Shown here: in pieces, positions 55,748 to 64,000 of the stretch | How positions within the stretch are numbered: the first letter of the stretch is position 1 | Layout: each line of letters opens with the position of its first letter | DNA from: Marinobacter sp. | GTDB lineage: Bacteria > Pseudomonadota > Gammaproteobacteria > Pseudomonadales > Oleiphilaceae | Length of the DNA: 64,000 bases | NCBI GenBank assembly: GCA_022565395.1 | Contig: JAIUMV010000001.1 | Location: 265,586 to 329,585, forward strand | Direction: 5' to 3' | The notes under the pieces: model-generated | Seen by the model: only the letters and a program-made list of their open reading frames with translations | Database searches by the model: none | What the model was told of the DNA's origin: nothing | Translations under genes and position numbers: made by a program

Positions 55748-56959
55748 ATGGCGGATCAACCGCTTCTGAACACCTATGGCCGTTTGCCTATCGTCTTTGA
55801 TCATGGCCACGGCCCCTGGCTGTTCGATACGGACGGCCAGCGTTACTTCGACACCTTTACCGGTATCGCAGTATGCGGGCTGGGGCATGCTCATCCGGCG
55901 GTAGCCGAGGCCATCAGCCGCCAGGCCCAACGCCTGCTGCATTGCTCAAATCTCTTTTATACCGCTGAGCAGCAGTCCCTGGCAAAACGCCTGTGCGAAC
56001 TCTCCGGCATGGACGGCGCCTTTTTCGCCAATTCCGGTGCCGAGGCCAACGAAGCCGCCATCAAACTGGCGCGCCTGTATGGCCACCAGAGGAACATCAA
56101 GAACCCCGCCATTATTGTTATGGAACGGGCCTTCCACGGCCGCACTCTGGCCACCCTGACCGCCACAGGCAACCGCAAGGTTCAGGCAGGCTTCGAACCG
56201 CTGGTATCCGGTTTTGTCCGCGCTCCCTACAACGACCTGGCAGCCATCCAGAGCATCGCCAACGCCAATCCAAATGTGGTTGCGATACTGCTGGAACCGG
56301 TTCAGGGCGAAGGCGGCCTTAGCATTGCCAGCAATGAGTGGCTGCAAGGCGTGCGACGGATCTGTGATGAACACCGCTGGCTGTTGATGCTGGATGAAGT
56401 GCAAACCGGCAATGGCCGTACCGGCTCCTATTTTGCCTACCAACAGACGGGCGTGCTGCCAGACGTAGTAACTACCGCCAAAGGCCTGGGCAATGGCTTC
56501 CCCATCGGTGCCTGCCTGGCCCGGGGCGTCGCGGCCACCACCTTCCAGCCCGGCCATCACGGCTCCACCTTTGGTGGCAATCCAATGGCCTGCGCTGCTG
56601 CGCTGGCGGTACTGGACGTTATCGAACGAGACAACCTGATAGCCCGGGCCCGCACGCTCGGCGCCCGCATCCTGGGCAACCTGAAGTCAGCCTTCGACGG
56701 CGCTGACTACATTCGGGACATTCGCGGCCACGGCTTGATGCTGGGTATCGAATTGAATGAGCCATGCGCTGAACTGGTGCCATTGGCCAAAATGCAGGGG
56801 CTGTTAATGAACGTGACGGCGGAGAAGGTTATTCGCCTGCTACCCGCCCTGACCCTGAGTGATGATGAAGCCGACTATATGGTCGACCAGCTGGTGAGGG
56901 TAATCAAACTCTACGCTGGCGACGACCGCATGGTACCCCGGCCAAGCATCGACGCCTGA
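55748..56959 (+). CDS. argD: Acetylornithine/succinyldiaminopimelate aminotransferase
   Basis: ArgD makes N-acetylornithine in arginine synthesis and often also succinyl-diaminopimelate in lysine synthesis. From the ATG at 55748 (MADQPLLNTYGRLPIVFDHG) the product is 403 residues; the 21 codons upstream are not family-like. It has SGAEANEAAIKLAR, EPVQGEGG, LLMLDEVQTGNGRTG and the PLP lysine K245 in TAKGLGNGFPIGA. argF follows by 37 bp, supporting arginine biosynthesis over a catabolic role. Confidence 0.94.
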   Translation: MADQPLLNTYGRLPIVFDHGHGPWLFDTDGQRYFDTFTGIAVCGLGHAHPAVAEAISRQAQRLLHCSNLFYTAEQQSLAKRLCELSGMDGAFFANSGAEANEAAIKLARLYGHQRNIKNPAIIVMERAFHGRTLATLTATGNRKVQAGFEPLVSGFVRAPYNDLAAIQSIANANPNVVAILLEPVQGEGGLSIASNEWLQGVRRICDEHRWLLMLDEVQTGNGRTGSYFAYQQTGVLPDVVTTAKGLGNGFPIGACLARGVAATTFQPGHHGSTFGGNPMACAAALAVLDVIERDNLIARARTLGARILGNLKSAFDGADYIRDIRGHGLMLGIELNEPCAELVPLAKMQGLLMNVTAEKVIRLLPALTLSDDEADYMVDQLVRVIKLYAGDDRMVPRPSIDA

Positions 56960-56996
56960 TTTTTTCCTGACACGAATGATATAGGGGATGGCTGCA

Positions 56997-57911
56997 ATGC
57001 CAGTTAGACATTTTCTGACCCTGAAAGACATGTCCTCCAGCGAGCTTGTGCAGTTGCTGGACCATGCGACTTACCTGAAAAAGACCTGGCGCGCCGGCGA
57101 GACCAGGGACACCCTGCGTAACCGCGTGCTGGCCATGATCTTTGAAAAGTCCTCGACCCGCACCCGTGTGTCCTTTGAAGCCGGCATGACCCAGCTCGGT
57201 GGCGCCGCGCTGTTTCTCTCCCCCCGGGACACCCAACTCGGCCGCGGCGAACCCATTGAGGACTCCTCCAGAGTTATCTCCCGCATGGTGGACGCGGTGA
57301 TGATTCGCACCTTTGAGCATCACAAGGTGGAAGCCTTTGCCAAGGTGTCAGAGAAGCCCGTCATCAACGCCCTGACAGATGACTATCACCCCTGCCAACT
57401 GTTGGCAGACATGCAAACCTGGCGCGAGCACCGGGGCAGCATCCAGGGCGCCACCGTCACCTGGATTGGTGATGGCAACAATATGTGCAATTCCTACATC
57501 AATGCCGCCATCCAGTTTGATTTCAAACTGCGGGTCGCCTGCCCAGAGGGGTATGAGCCCAGCGCTGACTTGCTGGCGGAAGCCGGTGACCGGGTCAGCA
57601 TCCTGCGGGACCCGGCAGAAGCAGCACGGGACGCTCACCTGCTGGTTACCGACGTGTGGGCCTCCATGGGCCAGGAAGAGGAACAAGCCAAGCGTGCACA
57701 GGCCTTTGCGGGCTATCAGATCAGCCCGAAACTGATGGCGCTGGCAGACAAGGACGCCCTGTTCATGCATTGCCTGCCTGCCCACAGGGGCGAAGAAGTG
57801 TCCGAGGACATGCTGGAGCACAGCACCTCAGTGGTATGGGACGAGGCGGAAAACCGCCTGCACGCCCAAAAAGCGCTGCTGGAATTCCTGATCGTAGGCT
57901 TGCCGGGGTAA
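56997..57911 (+). CDS. argF: Ornithine carbamoyltransferase
   Basis: ArgF makes citrulline from ornithine and carbamoyl phosphate. I chose the ATG at 56997 ([12 protein letters not shown]), with AGGGGAT at proper spacing; an ATG three codons upstream sits too close to that site. The product is 304 residues. It has the carbamoyl-phosphate motif [32 protein letters not shown] and the ornithine/catalytic [10 protein letters not shown]. It follows argD on the same strand and is anabolic by context. Confidence 0.97.
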   Translation: MPVRHFLTLKDMSSSELVQLLDHATYLKKTWRAGETRDTLRNRVLAMIFEKSSTRTRVSFEAGMTQLGGAALFLSPRDTQLGRGEPIEDSSRVISRMVDAVMIRTFEHHKVEAFAKVSEKPVINALTDDYHPCQLLADMQTWREHRGSIQGATVTWIGDGNNMCNSYINAAIQFDFKLRVACPEGYEPSADLLAEAGDRVSILRDPAEAARDAHLLVTDVWASMGQEEEQAKRAQAFAGYQISPKLMALADKDALFMHCLPAHRGEEVSEDMLEHSTSVVWDEAENRLHAQKALLEFLIVGLPG

Positions 57912-57929
57912 TACTCGGGGCGTCCTTAG

Positions 57930-57955
57930 CCCTGGCGGCAACCGCAGCCAGGGCA
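57930..57955. terminator. Hairpin between convergent argF and glpK
   Basis: GCCCTGGC (57930-57937), 10-base loop, GCCAGGGC (57948-57955): 8 perfect GC-rich pairs. It lies between the two stop codons. No U-tract is present on either strand. Confidence 0.5.
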
Positions 57956-57963
57956 GGATCCCA

Positions 57964-59445
57964 TCAGGTATGGCGGATGCGTTCGACTGCATCCAGCCAG
58001 CCGCTGTAAAGCGCCTCCCGCAATCCCGGCTGCATAGCCGGCTCAAAGCGACGCTCACGCTCCCACAAACGGGCAACCTCATCCGTGCCCTGATAGACAC
58101 CCGCCTGCAAGCCCGCCAGATAGGCAACACCCAATGCCGTTGTCTCAGTCACCTGGGGACGATCAACCGGCACATTCAAGACATCCGCCAGGAACTGCAT
58201 CACCCAGTCATTCACCACCATACCGCCGTCCACCCGCAAGGCTTCAACCCGTGCGCCATCGTTGATGATTGCGCGAATCAGATCCTTGGTCTGGTAGCAG
58301 ACGGACTGCAAACCGGCTGTTACTATCTCGGCAATGCCGGTGTCACGGGTCAGCCCCATGATGGCGCCCCGGGCATGGGGGTCCCAATAGGGAGCCCCCA
58401 ACCCGGTGAAGGCGGGCACCAGATACACTTGATTATCCGCACCCACGGTCTGGGCGTGCTGCAGGGAATCACTGGCATGGGCGATAATCTGCAGTCCGTC
58501 GCGCAGCCACTGCATCGCGGCTCCGGCCACAAAAATGCTGCCCTCGATGGCATAGTAGGGCTGCCCTGCGAGGCGGTAGGCCACGGTGGTTAGCAGTCGA
58601 TTTTCTGACCGCACCGGCTCGGTGCCCGTGTTCAACATCAGGAAGCAGCCGGTGCCGTAGGTGCTCTTCGCCATACCAGGCTCAAAGCACGCCTGCCCCA
58701 CCAGAGCGGCCTGTTGGTCACCGGCAATCCCGGCCACCAGTACGGGCGCCCCCAACAGCTCCGCCTCGGTGGTACCAAAGTCGGCAGCAGAGTCTCGCAC
58801 ATCCGGCAACAAAGTCGCCGGCACCCGGTAGAGATTCAGCAGGGTTTCGTCCCAGCATTGCTGGTGAATATTGAACAGAGACGTGCGCGATGCGTTGGTG
58901 GCATCCGTTAGGTGGGAGCGCCCGCCCGTAAGGTTCCACAGCAGCCAGGTATCGATGGTCCCGAAAGCCAGCTCGCCCGCCTCGGCCCGCTGCCGGGCAC
59001 CAGGAACGTCATCCAGCAGCCAGGCGATCTTGGTGGCGGAAAAATACGGGTCAATCAACAAGCCCGTGCGCTCTACCACTGTGCTTTCATAGCCCTGAGC
59101 ACGCAGCTGGGTGCAGGTGGCCGCCGTCCGCCTATCCTGCCAGACGATGGCATGATGGATCGGCTGTCCGGTCTTGCGATCCCAAATGACCGTAGTCTCA
59201 CGTTGATTGGTAATGCCAATGGCAGCAAGCTCAGGCGCTGCCAGCCCGGCCTTCTCCAGCACCTGACGACAGACCCGCAAGGTACTGTCCCAGATCTCGA
59301 CAGCATCATGCTCGACCCAGCCATCACGGGGAAAATACTGGTGGAATTCCTGCTGCGCCACAGCAACAATACGCCCTTCCCGGGTAAAAATTATCGCCCG
59401 GGAACTGGTCGTCCCCTGGTCGATGGCCATCAGATAAGCAGGCAT
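57964..59445 (-). CDS. glpK: Glycerol kinase
   Basis: GlpK phosphorylates glycerol to sn-glycerol 3-phosphate. The 493-residue FGGY kinase begins with [14 protein letters not shown], has [25 protein letters not shown], the FGGY signature region around [14 protein letters not shown], and [13 protein letters not shown]; the catalytic Asp lies in the [11 protein letters not shown] motif. Read divergently from glpR, with an operator and a TATAAT directly upstream. No facilitator gene (glpF) is in the window. Confidence 0.98.
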   Translation of the reverse strand: MPAYLMAIDQGTTSSRAIIFTREGRIVAVAQQEFHQYFPRDGWVEHDAVEIWDSTLRVCRQVLEKAGLAAPELAAIGITNQRETTVIWDRKTGQPIHHAIVWQDRRTAATCTQLRAQGYESTVVERTGLLIDPYFSATKIAWLLDDVPGARQRAEAGELAFGTIDTWLLWNLTGGRSHLTDATNASRTSLFNIHQQCWDETLLNLYRVPATLLPDVRDSAADFGTTEAELLGAPVLVAGIAGDQQAALVGQACFEPGMAKSTYGTGCFLMLNTGTEPVRSENRLLTTVAYRLAGQPYYAIEGSIFVAGAAMQWLRDGLQIIAHASDSLQHAQTVGADNQVYLVPAFTGLGAPYWDPHARGAIMGLTRDTGIAEIVTAGLQSVCYQTKDLIRAIINDGARVEALRVDGGMVVNDWVMQFLADVLNVPVDRPQVTETTALGVAYLAGLQAGVYQGTDEVARLWERERRFEPAMQPGLREALYSGWLDAVERIRHT

Positions 59446-59468
59446 GGTTGCGTCCTTTTCGTTTTTGT

Positions 59469-59486
59469 ATTTTCGAAAGCGAAAAT
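59469..59486. promoter_or_regulatory. Candidate GlpR operator upstream of glpK
   Basis: Perfect palindrome ATTTTCG, four bases (aaag), CGAAAAT. It overlaps the end of the candidate glpK -10 and lies 24 bases before the glpK ATG. The same arms recur before glpD, and the adjacent gene encodes a GlpR-type repressor. Confidence 0.7.
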
Positions 59487-59513
59487 TATAATACCGATGA
59501 CGCCGGGATTGAA
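59485..59513 (-). promoter_or_regulatory. Candidate glpK promoter
   Basis: Minus strand TTCAAT (59508-59513), 17 bases, TATAAT (59485-59490). The -10 is perfect and abuts the palindrome, so repressor binding would block transcription. Confidence 0.5.
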
Positions 59514-59569
59514 TGCCTGAATGACATTATTCTGCCCACACCGACTCCATAGCCAACAGGACGCAAGCC

Positions 59570-60343
59570 ATGACGGTTAACCTCCGCCACGAACAGATCG
59601 TTGAACTGATCAACGACCAGGGCTTCACCACCATTGAGTCCCTGGCGGAGCATTTTAACGTTACCCCACAAACCATCAGGCGCGACATCAATACGCTGGA
59701 CGAACAGGGGCGGGTGCGCCGCTTCCATGGCGGCGCCGGCGGCGTTAGCCACCAGGCAAGCACCACCAATGTTGCCTATGCCGAGCGGCGCATTCACAAC
59801 CTGGAAGAAAAGCAGCGTATTGCCGCTGCGGTAGCCGAGCGGGTACCCGACAACAGCTCTCTGTTCATTAACATCGGCACCACCACCGAAACCATTGCCA
59901 AAGCCCTGCTCGCCAAACAGGGCCTGACGGTCATCACCAACAACCTTCACGTGGCCAGCATTCTCAGCAGCCGGGACGACTTCAAAATCTTCATCGCCGG
60001 CGGCATGGTCCGCAACCGGGATGGGGGCATTATCGGCGAGGCCACACTGGAGTTCGTGCAGCAGTTCAAGGTGGATATTGCCATCATCGGCATCAGCGGT
60101 ATCGACAACGAAGGCGAACTGCTGGACTTTGACTATCAGGAAGTTCGCGTTGCCCAGGCTATCATCCATCACAGCCGCCAGGTCTTCCTTGCCGCAGACC
60201 ACTCGAAGTTTGGCCGTAACGCCATGATCCGACTGGGCCACATCTCTCAGGCTACCCATCTGTTTACCGACCGCACCCCCCACAAAAACCTCGAAGCCGT
60301 GATCAAAGATGCCGGCGTGCGCCTGATTATCGCCCCCACGTAA
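59570..60343 (+). CDS. glpR: DeoR-family glycerol-3-phosphate regulon repressor
   Basis: A 257-residue DeoR-type regulator expected to repress glp genes until glycerol 3-phosphate binds. The N-terminal winged helix (IVELINDQGFTTIESLAEHF; VTPQTIRRDINTLDEQGRV) carries the recognition helix. The C-terminal sugar-phosphate-sensing domain has NIGTTTETIAKAL, NNLHVASIL and DHSKFGRNAMIRLG. The position between glpK and glpD and the shared palindrome support GlpR. Confidence 0.95.
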   Translation: MTVNLRHEQIVELINDQGFTTIESLAEHFNVTPQTIRRDINTLDEQGRVRRFHGGAGGVSHQASTTNVAYAERRIHNLEEKQRIAAAVAERVPDNSSLFINIGTTTETIAKALLAKQGLTVITNNLHVASILSSRDDFKIFIAGGMVRNRDGGIIGEATLEFVQQFKVDIAIIGISGIDNEGELLDFDYQEVRVAQAIIHHSRQVFLAADHSKFGRNAMIRLGHISQATHLFTDRTPHKNLEAVIKDAGVRLIIAPT

Positions 60344-60384
60344 ACCTGCCCACACGCAAAACCCAGCCCCACAGAGTTCTTATT

Positions 60385-60453
60385 CGAAAATTTTATTTGG
60401 CTAAAATCCACGCAAGGTTTACTATCGAACAATAAATTTTCGTTTTCGAATTT
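60385..60453. promoter_or_regulatory. Candidate GlpR operators upstream of glpD
   Basis: At 60434-60453 AAATTTTCG, tttt, CGAATTT repeats the spacing and arms of the glpK palindrome. A reversed half-site AAATTTTCG lies at 60385-60393. The first-named element is 14 bases before the glpD ATG at 60467. Confidence 0.65.
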
Positions 60454-60466
60454 ACGAGGCAAGGAT

Positions 60467-62014
60467 ATGGACAAGGGCACGCCAACCTACCAACTCAATG
60501 AAACCTATGACGTGCTGGTAATAGGGGGCGGCATCAACGGCACCGGAATCGCGGCAGACGCCAGCGGGCGTGGCCTCTCCGTGTTGCTTTGCGAACAGGG
60601 TGACCTGGGTGGCGCCACCTCATCCGCCAGCAGCAAACTGGTTCACGGCGGCCTCCGATACCTCGAACATTACGAATTCCGTCTAGTGCGTGAAGCCCTG
60701 GCAGAGCGGGAAGTCCTGCTGAAGGTAGCCCCTCATCTGGTGCGGCCGCTACGCTTCACCCTGCCACACCTGCCGCATTTGCGGCCCGGCTGGATGATTC
60801 GCAGTGGCCTGTTCCTGTATGACAACCTGGCGGACAGGGAAACCCTGCCGGCCTCCCGCAAACAACGCTTCGGGGTCAGTAGCCCCCTAAAGCCCCATAT
60901 CCGCAAGGGCTACAGCTACTCCGACTGCTGGGTTGATGATGCCCGTCTGGTCATTGCCAATGCGCAGGCTGCCCGCGAACAGGGCGCTCGCATTCTGCGC
61001 AATACACGCTGCATACGCGCCCTTCGGGTCGCAGACGACGGTCTGTGGCAGGTCACCTTGCAGCAAGCCGGTAGCGACACAACACAAACCGTCCGGGCAC
61101 GCAGCCTTGTGAACGCGGCGGGCCCCTGGGCAGCCAGGCTGTTTGACACGGCGCTGGAGCAGACTTCACCCCATCAGGTACGCCTGATCAAGGGCAGCCA
61201 CATTGTGGTACCCCGGTTTACCGAGGGAGAAGGCGCCTTTATTCTGCAGAACAGCGACAAGCGCATCGTTTTCGTGTTGCCCTTCGAGGAAGATTTCAAT
61301 CTTATCGGCACCACCGATAAGGAATACCGGGGTGATCCAGCCAAAGTGGCCATTGATCAGGATGAAATTGACTACCTGCTGGGGGTCGTTAACAACCACT
61401 TTATCCGCCAGCTGACTCCGGCTGACATCGTGCATACCTATTCCGGCGTGCGACCGCTGCTCGATGATGAGTCCAGTGACCCTTCCGCCATCACCCGCGA
61501 CTACACCCTGACGCTGGACCGTGGCGAAGGGGAACAGTCTGCACCCCTGCTGAGCGTGTTCGGCGGTAAAATCACCACCTACCGGAAGCTGGCTGTCGCG
61601 GCCGTCAACAAACTCCAGTGTCAGTTCCCGGCCCTGCCCCCGTCACACACCGCCCAGCGGCCATTGCCAGGTGCCACGGCGGAGCTGACCCAGCAGGGTG
61701 CCATCCTGGCCCTGTTGCAGAAACTCTACCCCCAGTTACCTGCCACCATGCTCAGACGGTTCAGCCGCAGTTACGGCGTACTGGCCATCCGCATACTGGG
61801 CAAAGCCCGTACCACCGATGAGCTAGGCAGGCATTTTGGCGATACGCTTTACGAAACTGAAGTCAATTACCTGCGCCAGGAGGAATGGGCCATCACCGCC
61901 GAGGATATCCTGTGGCGACGCAGCAAACTGGGGCTGCGCCTGGATACACAGCAACAGACAGCGCTGACAGCGTGGCTTGAGCAACAGCCTGCAGCACAAA
62001 GAACTGTGGCCTGA
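60467..62014 (+). CDS. glpD: Aerobic glycerol-3-phosphate dehydrogenase
   Basis: GlpD oxidises glycerol 3-phosphate to dihydroxyacetone phosphate at the inner membrane, passing electrons to quinone. The 515-residue flavoprotein has the FAD motif VLVIGGGINGTGIA (16-29), SSKLVHGGLRYLE, the substrate/FAD region with KGSHIVVPRF, GTTDKEYRG, YSGVRPLLDD and FGGKITTYRKLA. The ATG at 60467 follows GAGGCAAGG. It runs in the same direction as glpR, 123 bp behind it. Confidence 0.98.
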   Translation: MDKGTPTYQLNETYDVLVIGGGINGTGIAADASGRGLSVLLCEQGDLGGATSSASSKLVHGGLRYLEHYEFRLVREALAEREVLLKVAPHLVRPLRFTLPHLPHLRPGWMIRSGLFLYDNLADRETLPASRKQRFGVSSPLKPHIRKGYSYSDCWVDDARLVIANAQAAREQGARILRNTRCIRALRVADDGLWQVTLQQAGSDTTQTVRARSLVNAAGPWAARLFDTALEQTSPHQVRLIKGSHIVVPRFTEGEGAFILQNSDKRIVFVLPFEEDFNLIGTTDKEYRGDPAKVAIDQDEIDYLLGVVNNHFIRQLTPADIVHTYSGVRPLLDDESSDPSAITRDYTLTLDRGEGEQSAPLLSVFGGKITTYRKLAVAAVNKLQCQFPALPPSHTAQRPLPGATAELTQQGAILALLQKLYPQLPATMLRRFSRSYGVLAIRILGKARTTDELGRHFGDTLYETEVNYLRQEEWAITAEDILWRRSKLGLRLDTQQQTALTAWLEQQPAAQRTVA

Positions 62015-62026
62015 CGTGGTCAGGCC
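62008..62026. terminator. Shared hairpin holding the stop codons of glpD and the acyltransferase gene
   Basis: GGCCTGAC (62008-62015), loop gtg, GTCAGGCC (62019-62026): 8 perfect pairs. The glpD TGA (62012-62014) is in the left arm and the TGA of the convergent gene (62020-62022) in the right arm. No U-tract. Confidence 0.5.
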
Positions 62027-63048
62027 TGTGCGTCGGCTGGAGACTTGTCCACGGCCGGAACCGGCGCAGAAGGCGTAAGCCCGAGCTTTTTGCGGTCGTG
62101 ACCTGACTCAACGTTGGTCAGCAGCTTGTAGGACTCCTTGTACCAAAGCCGTGGCCCATCAGGGCTACGGCGAAAGCGTTTGTAAGTCCACTGATACTGT
62201 TCAGGGCTGTCAGCAATGCAGGCCTCAAGGCCACGATTCATAGCCTCCAGTGCGCGCTGCTCAGTATCCGCCTGTTCCACATCCGGCGCAGGCTGAAAAA
62301 CCAGATGAATATCCCTGGCACCCCCCTCGCCACGGTAGCAGTGCACAAAAAACACTCTTGGCCGATAGCGCATAACCAGCCGTCCCACCAGGCCGAGGGT
62401 ATGCACCGGGTGGCCAAAAAAAGGTACGAAGGGATTGTTGCTGGCACCGGGGTTGTGATCCGCCAGTATCCCCAGCGACTCGCCATTCTGCATGGCCATC
62501 AGCGCTTCCCGTACACCCTTGCTGTTGGCAGCAACCAGGCTGCACCCCGTGCGCTCGCGGGCCTCTTTCAAGCCTTTCTCCAGCAGTTTGCTTTTATCTG
62601 GCTGGTACAGAATAACCGTGCGACGCCCCTGGCTTTTCGCGCCCACGTAGAGATTACTCAGCTCCCAACTGCCGTGGTGTAAGGTCAGCAGCAGCAATGG
62701 CCGGGAATCCGCCACAGCGGCGAGAAATTCTGCCTCACCCTCTACCTTACTGATACGGGCAAGACTTTCATCCACCGGGCGTATACATACGTGGGCCAGC
62801 TCGGCGTAGGTGCGCCCCTGCTCCCGCAGGGCACGTCGGGCCATTTGCCGCGCCTCAGCCCAACTGAGTGAGGGGTAAGCCGCCAACAGATTGATCAACA
62901 CCACCCGGTAGGCACTGGCATACTTCAGCGGCAAGCGCGCCAACAAGGCCGCCAGGCCACCGGCCACCGCCATGGCTAGCCGCAACGGCAACCTGGCAAA
63001 CACCTGCATAACCCGCCAAACCATATCGCTCTGGTTCTTTTTCTTCAT
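62020..63048 (-). CDS. LpxL/LpxM-family lysophospholipid acyltransferase
   Basis: A 342-residue inner-membrane-associated protein with a basic/amphipathic N-terminus and a hydrophobic stretch (about 20-50). It has the HX4E catalytic motif (H124-E129 in LTLHHGSWEL), GESLGILADHNPGASN (the second LPLAT motif) and VPFFGHPVHTLGLVGRLVMRYRPRVFFV in the expected order. The family adds secondary acyl chains to lipid A or acts on related lipids. Which substrate applies here is unclear. A C-terminal ~35-residue Pro/Ala/Lys-rich tail extends past the domain. It converges on glpD. Confidence 0.88.
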   Translation of the reverse strand: MKKKNQSDMVWRVMQVFARLPLRLAMAVAGGLAALLARLPLKYASAYRVVLINLLAAYPSLSWAEARQMARRALREQGRTYAELAHVCIRPVDESLARISKVEGEAEFLAAVADSRPLLLLTLHHGSWELSNLYVGAKSQGRRTVILYQPDKSKLLEKGLKEARERTGCSLVAANSKGVREALMAMQNGESLGILADHNPGASNNPFVPFFGHPVHTLGLVGRLVMRYRPRVFFVHCYRGEGGARDIHLVFQPAPDVEQADTEQRALEAMNRGLEACIADSPEQYQWTYKRFRRSPDGPRLWYKESYKLLTNVESGHDRKKLGLTPSAPVPAVDKSPADAQA

Positions 63049-63254
63049 CGTCTATCCGCAAGGTTAGGAGCCTCTGATCAGCCCCTCAGATTTATACCCC
63101 GATATCGGGAATCTCAAGGCGCCGCCATAATACCAGATAGCATTGAAGGGGTATTGGCCCATCAGGCGCAGCGTTCTCGCGCGGGCAGGCCATGCGGTGA
63201 CAGCGACAGAGGATAAGGTTAGCATGACCTTTTGCTGCAAAAGGATTGCTTACC

Positions 63255-63440
63255 ATGGGCACACTGCTTGCCATTCTCGCTGTACTTTTTCTGGCACTGA
63301 TTGTGTTGGTGCCACTGATCGAACGTTTCAGTGACCGCAGCCAGCCACAGGACTACAGCAACCTGAGCCGCTGGATACTGCCACTGATGGCTGTGGTGAT
63401 TGTACTGCAGATGATCGGGTACTTTTTCCTGGGGCGGTGA
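63255..63440 (+). CDS. Small membrane protein of unknown function
   Basis: A 61-residue protein (ATG at 63255, with AAAGGA upstream). It is almost all membrane: helix 1 about 2-20 (TLLAILAVLFLALIVLVPL), a short polar loop (IERFSDRSQPQDYSNLSR), helix 2 about 40-58 (ILPLMAVVIVLQMIGYFFL). The loop is charged and the pattern is that of a two-helix inner-membrane peptide. No family is recognised with confidence. It is divergent from the acyltransferase gene. Confidence 0.6.
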   Translation: MGTLLAILAVLFLALIVLVPLIERFSDRSQPQDYSNLSRWILPLMAVVIVLQMIGYFFLGR

Positions 63441-63463
63441 ACTGGAGCCCGCACGCAAAGGGC

Positions 63464-63490
63464 AAAAAAAGGCCAGTCAAAAGACTGGCC
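63464..63490 (-). terminator. Intrinsic terminator serving the minus-strand kinase gene
   Basis: GGCCAGTC (63471-63478), loop aaaa, GACTGGCC (63483-63490) with seven A on the left. Read on the minus strand the stem is followed by TTTTTTT. It lies about 147 bases past the stop of the RstB-like gene. Confidence 0.85.
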
Positions 63491-63636
63491 AGAATATGAC
63501 GAATGAAACAAGGAAAGTTCGTAAGAACTACAACCTCAAAAGTCATCCCTTACGCTTTTGATTATGGCCACCTGCCCGCCGGCATTCAGTACCTTTTGTG
63601 TAGCCCTTTTGTTACATCACGTGAGGCCGCCCGCCG

Positions 63637-64000
63637 TCAGACAGGGCTGTCCGCTGGCTTGCGACGCGGCCACACCAGACTGAAACAGGCCCCACCCAGA
63701 TCAGCGCTGCGGGTCACAAATGCCTGACCGCCATGCCAGTAGAGGATGCGCCTGACAATAGACAGGCCCAGGCCGTAGCCCCCCGATGTCCGGGTACGGC
63801 TGTCGTCCAGGCGGGCAAACGCGGTGAACACCTTCTCCCAGTCACTTTCGGGAATACCGGGACCATCATCCTCCACGTCAATGCGACAGGTCTGCTCATC
63901 GAGGGTGCAACGCACACGCACCTTGCCCGCCGCATAACGGGCGGCATTGCCCACCAGGTTCTGTATGGCACGGTGAATATAGCGGGGCTCGATGTCCGAC
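63637..64000 (-). CDS. RstB-like sensor histidine kinase, C-terminal part (truncated by window)
   Basis: The frame is open to the window edge. The visible 120 residues form the HATPase domain: the N box RAIQNLVGNAARYA, the G1 box VEDDGPGIP, the F box VFTAFARLDDSRTR and the G2 box GGYGLGLSIVRRI. The DDSRTRTSGGYGLGLSIV stretch and GGACFSLVWP end recall RstB of the RstA/RstB system. The sensing, HAMP and phospho-acceptor parts lie outside the window. Confidence 0.88.
   Translation of the reverse strand, partial: SDIEPRYIHRAIQNLVGNAARYAAGKVRVRCTLDEQTCRIDVEDDGPGIPESDWEKVFTAFARLDDSRTRTSGGYGLGLSIVRRILYWHGGQAFVTRSADLGGACFSLVWPRRKPADSPV

Noticed and set aside
1-64000. Mobile elements, CRISPR arrays, tRNA or rRNA genes
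   Set aside because: I found no transposase, integrase island, spaced direct repeats or cloverleaf-like sequence. XerD is the chromosomal recombinase and not evidence of an element.

Overview
The window is an ordinary, gene-dense stretch of core chromosome from a gammaproteobacterium. I see no tRNA, rRNA, CRISPR array, insertion sequence, integrase island or prophage. Gene content and order (algU-mucA-mucB-mucC-mucD next to nadB; lepA-lepB-rnc-era-recO-pdxJ; relA-mazG with rlmD, cysM and a GacS/BarA kinase; lysS-prfB-recJ; thrC-hom-dsbC-xerD; rplS-trmD-rimM-rpsP-ffh) match blocks I remember from Pseudomonas and relatives such as Alcanivorax or Marinobacter. The DNA is moderately G+C rich. The genus cannot be settled from the sequence alone.

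Layout. 1-11.5 kb: the 3' end of plsB, then rsmJ, a small unknown gene, tsaB, adk, a YbaK-HDOD fusion and ppc on the minus strand; two convergent paralogous small ribbon-helix-helix-like genes; mazG and relA. 11.5-17 kb: rlmD, cysM and, divergently, a GacS/BarA hybrid kinase. 17-23 kb: a tightly overlapping minus-strand operon lepA-lepB-DUF4845-rnc-era-recO-pdxJ (transcribed in that order). 23-30.6 kb: a membrane CHASE-PAS-GGDEF-EAL protein downstream of the envelope-stress operon algU-mucA-mucB-rseC-mucD. 30.7-35 kb: nadB, sdhE, ygfX-like, ygfZ and an HDOD gene on the plus strand. 35-48.7 kb: a long minus-strand housekeeping run: ffh, rpsP-rimM-trmD-rplS, xerD, dsbC, hom-thrC, recJ, prfB (with an intact programmed frameshift), lysS and ung. 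48.9-57.9 kb: a YpjD/CcsA-like membrane protein, a CNNM/CorC protein, a Yip1-like protein, DUF1631 plus a TonB-like protein, grxD, argD and argF. 57.9-64 kb: the glycerol regulon glpK / glpR-glpD with visible palindromic operators, an LpxL-type acyltransferase, a small two-helix membrane protein and the 3' end of an RstB-like sensor kinase.

How the genes fit together. Translation and ribosome biogenesis dominate (rpsP, rplS, rimM, trmD, rsmJ, rlmD, era, rnc, prfB, lysS, lepA, tsaB, ffh). Stress and signalling form a second theme (relA, mazG, GacS, AlgU and its regulators, c-di-GMP turnover, two HDOD proteins). Glycerol 3-phosphate links the two ends of the window: PlsB uses it for phospholipid synthesis, while GlpK and GlpD make and oxidise it.

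I did not find a clear undescribed system. The items most worth a second look are the convergent RHH-like paralogues around a perfect 16-bp hairpin, the possible N-terminal extension of AlgU behind a sigma-E-like promoter, the DUF1631/TonB-like pair, the terminator whose loop contains a TATAAT between dsbC and hom, and convergent gene pairs whose stop codons sit in a shared hairpin. Promoter and operator calls were made by eye and are provisional.
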